Shown here one piece after another: positions 58,052-64,000 of a DNA stretch of 64,000 nucleotides. The stretch covers positions 1-64,000 of the forward strand of contig CAYVIN010000011.1 of the NCBI GenBank assembly GCA_964451375.1, given 5' to 3'. A program made the position numbers and the translations under genes. The notes beneath the pieces were generated by a model. It made no database searches. It was not told where the DNA came from and saw only the letters and a list, made by a program, of their open reading frames with translations. The DNA comes from JAGXQV01 sp964451375. Lineage in GTDB: Bacteria; Pseudomonadota; Gammaproteobacteria; Burkholderiales; Sulfuricellaceae. How positions within the stretch are numbered: the first letter of the stretch is position 1; the number at the start of each line of letters is the position of its first letter.

Positions 58052-58990
58052 ATGCCCGCTCTTATGAGACTTTTCCTCGCCCCCATGGAAGGCCTGGTCG
58101 ATGGCATTATGCGCGATATTCTGACGCGCATCGGCGGCATCGACCTGTGCGTTGCGGAATTCCTGCGCGCCGACGGCAACCTGTTACCGCCACGCATCTT
58201 CCTTGCCACCGTTCCCGAATTGGCAAACGGCGGGCGCACGACCAGCGGCGTACCGGTGCGGGTGCAATTACTCGGCCACGATCCGGCGGTTCTCGCCGAA
58301 AACGCCGCCCGCGCGGCGGAACTCGGCGCGCCGGGCATCGACCTGAATTTCGGCTGCCCGGCGCCCAGCGTCAACCGCCACGGCGCCGGAGCCTCGCTGC
58401 TCGCCGACCCGCAACGCCTGCATACCATCGTCGCTACGGTGCGCCGCGCCGTGCCCCGCGGTGTACCGCTCACTGCCAAGATGCGCCTGGGCATCAGCGA
58501 TACGTCGCTGGCGCTCGACTGCGCGCGCGCCCTGCAAGCCGGCGGGGCCGATGAACTCACAGTCCACGCCCGCACCCGCGCGGAAGCCTTCCGCCCCCCG
58601 GCGCGCTGGGAATGGCTGGCCTTCATCCGCGCGGAACTGACGATCCCGGTGATCGCCAACGGCGACGTGTGGAATGTCGCGGACTGGAAAAACATCCGCG
58701 CCGTCAGCGGCTGCGCCGACGTGATGCTGGGACGCGGCCTGGTGGTTCGTCCCGACCTGGCGCGGCGAATCCGCGATGGGACAAACGCGATGTCGTGGGA
58801 AGAGTTTCAGCCCTGGCTGCGCGAATATTTCGAGCGGATGTACGCCGCCGCGCCGAAATACGCCCACGGCTTCCTCAAGCAGTGGTTGAACATGTTGCGC
58901 GGCGGGTTTCCCGAGGCGGAGGAGTTGTATCGGAAGGTGCGCACCGAGAACGATCCGCAGCGGCTTGAAGCGTTGCTGAGCGAAGGGTAA
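58052..58990 (+). CDS. dusC: DusC, tRNA-dihydrouridine synthase C
   Basis: Flavoenzyme that reduces a uridine of tRNA (U16 in E. coli DusC). The 312 residues open with LFLAPMEGLVDGIMRDIL; the catalytic cysteine is Cys102 in DLNFGCPAPSVN, and HARTRAEAF, PVIANGDVWN and GCADVMLGRG match the flavin and phosphate sites. CVAEFLRADGNLLP and HGFLKQWLNMLR favour DusC over DusA/B. ATG 58052 gives the normal N-terminus. Confidence 0.93.
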   Translation: MPALMRLFLAPMEGLVDGIMRDILTRIGGIDLCVAEFLRADGNLLPPRIFLATVPELANGGRTTSGVPVRVQLLGHDPAVLAENAARAAELGAPGIDLNFGCPAPSVNRHGAGASLLADPQRLHTIVATVRRAVPRGVPLTAKMRLGISDTSLALDCARALQAGGADELTVHARTRAEAFRPPARWEWLAFIRAELTIPVIANGDVWNVADWKNIRAVSGCADVMLGRGLVVRPDLARRIRDGTNAMSWEEFQPWLREYFERMYAAAPKYAHGFLKQWLNMLRGGFPEAEELYRKVRTENDPQRLEALLSEG

Positions 58991-59003
58991 CCGGCGAATT
59001 CGC

Positions 59004-59294
59004 TTACAGGTATTCGCGACGCTTGTGCCGGCAGCGGATAATCCGGCAAACTTTGCCATCGTCGGCATGAGCCTTCAGGACGCGCTCGATGCGTTCCATC
59101 GCTTGATCGTGTGGAATGCCGGCCTGGGCGGCGTCACCCAGCCGGCTATTGATGAGATGAATTTCCCGCTCGGTCTGTTCGAATCCGTCGTCCAAAACGA
59201 ACTCCAGAATCTCCTGCGGAGTGCGCCCTGCTTCATCGGCAAGGCGCTGAAGGCGGGCCTGATCTGTCTCGGAAATGACGGCGAGGTGCGACAT
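59004..59294 (-). CDS. Orphan antitoxin-like (ribbon-helix-helix) protein
   Basis: A 96-residue protein. The N-terminal half (LAVISETDQARLQRLADEAG, RTPQEILEFVLDDGFEQTER) fits an RHH antitoxin. The basic C-terminus CRIIRCRHKRREYL looks unlike a native antitoxin tail and may have arisen by frameshift or deletion into a lost toxin gene. No toxin gene remains: dusC lies directly beyond. Confidence 0.6.
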   Translation of the reverse strand: MSHLAVISETDQARLQRLADEAGRTPQEILEFVLDDGFEQTEREIHLINSRLGDAAQAGIPHDQAMERIERVLKAHADDGKVCRIIRCRHKRREYL

Positions 59295-59351
59295 GATTTC
59301 CCCGTTTATAGTGACAATGTCTGACTGAATTCCAGCCCGCCATCCTTGGCG

Positions 59352-60632
59352 CTACAACGTCTTGAACACCCGCGCCGCCGCCGCGATAGTCGCCTTGATG
59401 TCCTCGTCGCTATGCGCCGCCGAGACGAAACCGGCTTCGAAGGCCGACGGGGCAAGGTAAAAACCTTCTTCCAGCATGGCGTGGAAGAAGCGGTTGAATT
59501 TCTCCTTGTCGCATTCCATCACTTCGGCGTAACTGGCCGGCGGCGTGGCGCGGAAATACAGACCGAACATGCCGCCCACGCTTTGCGCGGAGAATACCTG
59601 GCCAGCTTCCTTGGCGGCGGCGACCAGGCCGTCGCACAGTTGTTTGGTGCGCGCGCCGAGATGTTCGTAGAAATTGGGGCCTTGCACCAGGCGCAGCGTC
59701 GCCAGGCCGGCGGCGACCGCCACCGGGTTGCCCGACAGCGTGCCGGCTTGATAAACCGGCCCCAGCGGGGCGAGTTTTTCCATGATGTCGCGGCGGCCGC
59801 CGAATGCGCCGACCGGCATCCCGCCGCCGATCACCTTGCCCAGCGTGGTCAAGTCCGGGGTGATGCCGAACAGGCCCTGCGCCGAACCCAGAGCGACGCG
59901 AAAACCGGTCATCACTTCGTCAAAAATCAGCACACTGCCGTGTTTCGTACACAGGTCGCGCAGGGCCTGGAGGAATTCCGGCTTGGGCGCGACCAGGTTC
60001 ATGTTGCCGGCCACCGGCTCGACGATCACGGCGGCGATTTCCTTGCCGATTTCATCAAACGCCTTGGTCAGGCCGTTCACGTCGTTGTAGTCCAGCACGA
60101 TGGTTTGCGCAGCGACTTCTTCGGGCACCCCGGCGGAACTCGGGTTACCGAAGGTCAGCGCCCCGGAACCGGCTTTCACCAGCAGGAAATCGGCGTGGCC
60201 GTGGTAGCAGCCTTCAAATTTGATGATTTTGGCGCGACCGGTGAAACCGCGCGCCAGGCGGATCGCGCTCATGGTCGCTTCGGTGCCGGAACTGACCAGG
60301 CGCACCTGCTCCATGCTCGGCACCAGCTTGCATAACAATTCAGCCATTTCCAGCTCGCGGGCAGTCGGCGCGCCAAAGGAGAGGCCCCGCGCGGCGGCCT
60401 CCTGAACGGCTTTGACCACCTTGGGGAAGGCGTGGCCGAGGATCGCCGGGCCCCACGAGCCGACGTAGTCGATATACGATTTGCCGTCTTCGTCCCACAG
60501 CGTGGAACCCTTGCCGCGCTTGAAGAACACCGGGGTGCCGCCCACCGAACGGAAGGCGCGCACCGGGGAATTGACACCGCCGGGGATAAGATTTTGGGAT
60601 TGCTCGAAAAGTTGCTCGTTGCGTGTGGTCAT
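59352..60632 (-). CDS. hemL: HemL, glutamate-1-semialdehyde 2,1-aminomutase
   Basis: PLP enzyme forming 5-aminolevulinate in the C5 tetrapyrrole pathway. The 426 residues have NLIPGGVNSPVRAF, VSSGTEATMSAIRLAR, FEGCYHGHADFLLV, DEVMTGFRV and the PLP lysine in LGKVIGGGMPVGAFGG. It acts directly upstream of HemB (39940). The start is seven bases after the thiE stop. Confidence 0.96.
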   Translation of the reverse strand: MTTRNEQLFEQSQNLIPGGVNSPVRAFRSVGGTPVFFKRGKGSTLWDEDGKSYIDYVGSWGPAILGHAFPKVVKAVQEAAARGLSFGAPTARELEMAELLCKLVPSMEQVRLVSSGTEATMSAIRLARGFTGRAKIIKFEGCYHGHADFLLVKAGSGALTFGNPSSAGVPEEVAAQTIVLDYNDVNGLTKAFDEIGKEIAAVIVEPVAGNMNLVAPKPEFLQALRDLCTKHGSVLIFDEVMTGFRVALGSAQGLFGITPDLTTLGKVIGGGMPVGAFGGRRDIMEKLAPLGPVYQAGTLSGNPVAVAAGLATLRLVQGPNFYEHLGARTKQLCDGLVAAAKEAGQVFSAQSVGGMFGLYFRATPPASYAEVMECDKEKFNRFFHAMLEEGFYLAPSAFEAGFVSAAHSDEDIKATIAAAARVFKTL

Positions 60633-60639
60633 GGTTGGC

Positions 60640-61275
60640 TCAATGTAGGGTGGGTTTGTTGAACAGAAGATCGAATTTCAGCGCTGCCGCGCGGATGTCC
60701 GGCGCGTCGAACACCGCGCTGATTACCGCCAGGGCATCCGCCCCCGCGTCGATCAGCGTTGCGCCGTTGGCATCGGTTATCCCGCCGATGGCGACCAGCG
60801 GGAGGGTCAACTCACGCTTGGCGTCGCGGAGCAGGTCAAGCGGCGCGGGAACCGCATGGGGCTTGGTCGGCGAGGCGAAAAAGCTGCCGAAAGCCGCGTA
60901 ACTCGCGCCGCCGTCCTGCGCGGCGCGCGCCAGATTCAGGTCGTTGTAACACGACACGCCGATGATGCTGCGCGCCCCGAGAATTACCCGCGCCTCGCGC
61001 AGGCTGCCGTCGTCCCGGCCGATGTGCAGGCCATCCGCGCCGGTCAGATCGGCCAGACGCAGGTCGTCGTTGATGATCAGCGGTACGCCGAATTCGCGGC
61101 ATAACGCCAGCAATTCGCTGGCCTGCTCGAAGCGCAGCGCCACGTCGTCGCTTTTATCGCGGTATTGCACCAGCCTGGCCCCGCCTTGCAGCGCCAGGCG
61201 CACCTTGGTCAGCAGCGCGGCGGTATCGGCGGTTTGCGGCGTGATGATGTAGAGGCCGTTAATCCTTGGCGGCAT
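60640..61275 (-). CDS. thiE: ThiE, thiamine-phosphate synthase
   Basis: Joins HMP-PP and the thiazole phosphate. The 211-residue TIM barrel shows LYIITPQTADTAALLTKVRL, GGARLVQYRDK, PLIINDDLRLADLTGADGLH, IGVSCYNDL, YAAFGSFFASPTKP and VAIGGITDANG. ATG 61275 lies inside the end of thiD (17-base overlap), so the two are coupled. Confidence 0.95.
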   Translation of the reverse strand: MPPRINGLYIITPQTADTAALLTKVRLALQGGARLVQYRDKSDDVALRFEQASELLALCREFGVPLIINDDLRLADLTGADGLHIGRDDGSLREARVILGARSIIGVSCYNDLNLARAAQDGGASYAAFGSFFASPTKPHAVPAPLDLLRDAKRELTLPLVAIGGITDANGATLIDAGADALAVISAVFDAPDIRAAALKFDLLFNKPTLH

Positions 61276-62104
61276 CCGCTTCCTCCGCTTGCTCTGCTGC
61301 TTCGCGCGCCCAGAACATGCGATCCGGGATGAATTGCCCCATACCAGCGCGGAATCCTGCGCTGAGGGTTTGCCAGGTGAATTCCTGGGCTTCCTTGACC
61401 GCCTCGTCGATGTCCAGGCCATGCGCAATGGTCGCCGCGATGGCCGAGGCCAGCGTACAGCCGGAACCGTGGTAGCTGCCCGGCAGGCGTTCCCAGGTGT
61501 CTTTGCGCACTTCGCCATCCTTGTCGTAGAGGGTGTTGATCACTTTCGGGGTATTTTCGTGGGTGCCGGTAATCAGCGCGTATTCGCAGCCCAGCCCGAT
61601 CAGGTATTCGGCGCATTCCTTGAGACTCGGGGTCTCGTCGTCCTCCCGGTCGTGCATCGCCAGGCGCAGCGCTTCCACGCTGTTGGGGGTGATCAGGGTG
61701 GTCTGGGGTATCAGCATTTCCAGGAGCGCTGAGAGCATATCGTCGTTGACCAGATCGTCACCGCGCCCCGACGCCAGCACCGGGTCGAGAATCAGCGGAA
61801 TATCGGGATAATCCGCCACCACCTCGGCAATCGCCGCGATGCCTTCCACGCTGCCGACCAGGCCAACCTTGAACATCGCCACCGGCATGTCTTCCAGTAC
61901 ACAACGAGCCTGATCGACGATCCAGTCGGCATCCATGGGCAGGATGTCCTCGACGCCCAGCGTATCCTGCACGGTAATCGCCGTGACCACCGTCACCGGA
62001 TGGCAGCCCATGCTCGACAGGGTGAGGATGTCGGCCTGCATACCGGCCCCGCCGGTGGGATCGGACGCGGAAAAAGTAAGAACGATGGGAGGTACATTGG
62101 GCAT
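61259..62104 (-). CDS. thiD: ThiD, hydroxymethylpyrimidine/phosphomethylpyrimidine kinase
   Basis: Two-step phosphorylation of HMP for thiamine synthesis. The 281 residues include FSASDPTGGAGMQADI, the substrate region VTVVTAITVQDT, FKVGLVGS, LILDPVLASGRGDDL, LITPNSVEALRL and the ribokinase-type GSYHGSGCTLASAIAA. It precedes thiE and follows uppP by six bases. Confidence 0.95.
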   Translation of the reverse strand: MPNVPPIVLTFSASDPTGGAGMQADILTLSSMGCHPVTVVTAITVQDTLGVEDILPMDADWIVDQARCVLEDMPVAMFKVGLVGSVEGIAAIAEVVADYPDIPLILDPVLASGRGDDLVNDDMLSALLEMLIPQTTLITPNSVEALRLAMHDREDDETPSLKECAEYLIGLGCEYALITGTHENTPKVINTLYDKDGEVRKDTWERLPGSYHGSGCTLASAIAATIAHGLDIDEAVKEAQEFTWQTLSAGFRAGMGQFIPDRMFWAREAAEQAEEADAAKD

Positions 62105-62110
62105 GGTGGG

Positions 62111-62908
62111 TTACCAGAAATAAAACAGAACAATCGCGCCGAAAATAACGCGATACCAGGCAAAAGCATTGAAATTGTGATGGGCGACGTAACGCAGCAG
62201 CCCCTTCACCGCCCAGAAGGCGCTGATGAACGACACCACGAAACCCACTGCAAACATGTCCAGATCGGCCAGCGACAACAATTCACGGTTTTTGTAGACA
62301 TCGTAAAAAGTCGCGGCAAACATGGTGGGAATCGCCAGGAAAAAGGAAAACTCGGTGGCCGTCTGGCGGCTCAAGCCGAACAACATCCCACCGATGATCG
62401 TCGCCCCCGAACGCGAAGTGCCGGGGATCATCGCCAGCGCCTGGGCAAAACCCACTTTCAGCGCGTCTTTCCAGTCCATCTGGTCGATATCGGTGATGCG
62501 CGGCTGGTGATTCAAACGTTCCACCCAGAAAATGATCAACCCGCCGACAATCAGCGCGATGGCGACGGTAATCGGATTAAACAAAAGGGTTTTGATGAGT
62601 TTGTGGAAAGCCAGCCCAAGCACCGCCGCCGGAAGAAACGCGACAAACAGGTTGATCACAAAACGATTGGCGACGGCGTCGCGCCCCACGCCCCGCGCCA
62701 CCTTGAAGAGGCGCTCGCGAAACTCCCAGCACACCGCCAGGATCGCGCCCAACTGGATAACGATCTCGAAAACCTTGCCCTTGGCGTCGTTAAAGTCCAG
62801 CAAATCGCCCGCCACGATCAAATGGCCGGTGCTGGAAACCGGGAGAAATTCGGTAAGACCCTCAACGATGCCGAGAATCAGGGCTTTGAAAAGGAGGGCG
62901 AAATCCAA
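62111..62908 (-). CDS. uppP: UppP (BacA), undecaprenyl-diphosphate phosphatase
   Basis: Recycles the lipid carrier of peptidoglycan synthesis. The 265-residue polytopic protein has the catalytic motifs GIVEGLTEFLPVSSTGHLIV and IPGTSRSGATIIGG. It is the first gene of the minus-strand block uppP-thiD-thiE-hemL. Confidence 0.95.
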   Translation of the reverse strand: MDFALLFKALILGIVEGLTEFLPVSSTGHLIVAGDLLDFNDAKGKVFEIVIQLGAILAVCWEFRERLFKVARGVGRDAVANRFVINLFVAFLPAAVLGLAFHKLIKTLLFNPITVAIALIVGGLIIFWVERLNHQPRITDIDQMDWKDALKVGFAQALAMIPGTSRSGATIIGGMLFGLSRQTATEFSFFLAIPTMFAATFYDVYKNRELLSLADLDMFAVGFVVSFISAFWAVKGLLRYVAHHNFNAFAWYRVIFGAIVLFYFW

Positions 62909-63072
62909 GGGACGACTTTCAGGAAAAGCGGCATTTTAGCATCATCTCCGCATTTCACTGCTGCCGGACGAATTGTTGCTACGCGGGTAGAAAGGCCGTT
63001 CTCGGGGTCGATTCAGTGGTAACGCCGGGGCGCTTGTTTACTTCCAGCAACACATGCCGAGCGGCGGCAACT

Positions 63073-63110
63073 CCCTTCTCCCCTCGCGGGAGAAGGGCCG
63101 GGGATGAGGG
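63073..63110. repeat. Palindromic repeat CCCTTCTCCC...GGGAGAAGGG
   Basis: Ten-base perfect arms (63073-63082 and 63088-63097) followed by CCGGGGATGAGGG. This is a widespread intergenic repeat type. It sits alone in the 284-base spacer between uppP and the helicase gene; the rest of the spacer shows nothing else recognisable. Confidence 0.6.
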
Positions 63111-63192
63111 GGAAGGCTAAAACAAACCTTCCGTTGTCACCCTACGATTACCCTATCGAAGTAAGCAGTAACGACATCAGGGCAGTCCGCCC

Positions 63193-64000
63193 CTAAACCT
63201 TCATCCGCACCTTCACCGGCTCTCCCGGCAAGGGCGCGAGCAGCGCGGCGATGTCGGATTCGCCGAATTTCGCCAGGCCGTTGGCATCCTCGCTGAGAAT
63301 CCCGGCGGCGAGGGCGGCTTTCTTTTCCTGGAGGGCGAGGATTTTTTCCTCGATGCTGCCGGCCACCACCAGCTTGTAGACGAATACGTTTTTCTCCTGG
63401 CCGAGACGATGCGCGCGGTCGGTGGCCTGGTTTTCCACCGCCGGGTTCCACCACGGATCATAGTGGATCACGGTATCCGCAGCGGTGAGGTTCAGCCCCA
63501 CCCCGCCGGCCTTCAGGCTGATCAGGAATACCGGCACTTCGCCGTCCTGAAAGCGCTGCACCACACTTTCGCGATCCTGGGTGTCGCCGGTGAGCATCAC
63601 GTATTCAAGTTTGGCGCGTTTCAGTTCATCTTCGACCAAGGCGAGCATCGAGGTGAACTGGGAAAACACCAGGATGCGCCGTCCTTCTTCCACCAGTTCG
63701 GGCAACATTTCCATCAGCAAATCGAGCTTGGCGCGTTCCTTCACCCGTTGCGCGGCAGGGGCTTTCAGCAGGCGCGGGTCGCAGCACACTTGGCGTAGCT
63801 TGAGCAGCGCGTCGAGGATCACGATCTGGCTGCGGGCGAAGCCGTGCATCGCGATTTCGTCGCGCACCCGCTTGTCCATGGCGCTACGCACCGTTTCATA
63901 GAGATCGCGCTGCCCGCCTTCGAGTTCCACCGTGCGCACGATGATGGTTTTGGGCGGCAATTCCTTGGCTACGTCTTCCTTGCGGCGGCGCAGGATGAAG
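63193..64000 (-). CDS. SNF2-family helicase, C-terminal part (runs off window)
   Basis: The helicase C-terminal lobe of a RapA/HepA-like SNF2 ATPase. From the window edge it reads FILRRRKEDVAKELPPKTII, then VFSQFTSMLALVEDELKRA, GGVGLNLTAADTVIHYDPWW (motif V) and QATDRAHRLGQ (motif VI), and ends in VRMKV. About 268 codons are visible and the frame is open at 64000. The N-terminal lobe with Walker A lies outside. Confidence 0.93.
   Translation of the reverse strand, partial: FILRRRKEDVAKELPPKTIIVRTVELEGGQRDLYETVRSAMDKRVRDEIAMHGFARSQIVILDALLKLRQVCCDPRLLKAPAAQRVKERAKLDLLMEMLPELVEEGRRILVFSQFTSMLALVEDELKRAKLEYVMLTGDTQDRESVVQRFQDGEVPVFLISLKAGGVGLNLTAADTVIHYDPWWNPAVENQATDRAHRLGQEKNVFVYKLVVAGSIEEKILALQEKKAALAAGILSEDANGLAKFGESDIAALLAPLPGEPVKVRMKV

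Overview
The window looks like chromosomal DNA of a betaproteobacterium, probably a facultatively anaerobic, sulfur-related member of the Nitrosomonadales/Rhodocyclales side. The clues are the syntenic block hemB / engB / cytochrome c4 / resB / ccsB (system II cytochrome c maturation), pilMNOPQ divergent from a class A penicillin-binding protein, a uppP-thiD-thiE-hemL block, a nap locus, and a DsrS-like protein. The genus cannot be read from this sequence. One assembly gap of 100 N (2521-2620) lies inside a repeat-rich secreted protein. I saw no tRNA, rRNA or CRISPR array.

Layout. 1-2400: napF-napA on the minus strand, divergent from a Crp/Fnr regulator, with a perfect FNR/DNR-type box between them. 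2414-4479: a secreted Pro/Gly-rich repeat protein with a structured leader. 5132-6592: cobQ. 6789-29776: a 23-kb signalling island. It holds a Cache chemoreceptor followed by a 249-bp MITE-like insertion, then a TonB receptor / YfiR / hybrid kinase / HD-GYP operon with a decayed REC-SpoIIE remnant, then three chemoreceptors with cheB, cheR-TPR, cheA-REC, a lone receiver, an HPt-REC-REC-GGDEF protein and two cheW-like genes. 29905-36029: the type IV pilus assembly operon pilMNOPQ plus one extra secreted protein. 36195-39943: PBP1A, an unknown protein and a YcgR-like PilZ protein. 39940-47274: hemB, a strong candidate small RNA, engB, cytochrome c4, resB, ccsB and an FNR-controlled pair of diheme cytochromes. 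47445-54840: an accessory region with dsrS-like, a caspase/formylglycine-enzyme-like fusion, toxin-antitoxin-like pairs and many dispersed palindromes. 54846-57966: a MoxR ATPase / membrane protein / DUF2201-type VWA cluster. 58052-64000: dusC, an orphan antitoxin-like gene, hemL, thiE, thiD, uppP and a partial SNF2 helicase.

How the parts fit. The signalling island has a diguanylate cyclase output, an HD-GYP phosphodiesterase-type output and a YfiR-type periplasmic regulator, and about 10 kb downstream there is a PilZ effector and the type IV pilus base. No flagellar gene is present, so the chemosensory cluster is best read as a Wsp-like (alternative cellular function) c-di-GMP circuit, possibly run as a multistep phosphorelay through the HPt domain. 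The respiratory parts (nap, cytochrome c4 genes, system II maturation) share FNR-type operators, which points to anaerobic control.

The most interesting unlabelled element is a four-hairpin RNA of about 110 nt at 41072-41183. It has C/U-rich loops, an excellent sigma-E-type promoter and an intrinsic terminator, and it is convergent with engB. That is the position and orientation of Spot 42 in enterobacteria and of ErsA in Pseudomonas.
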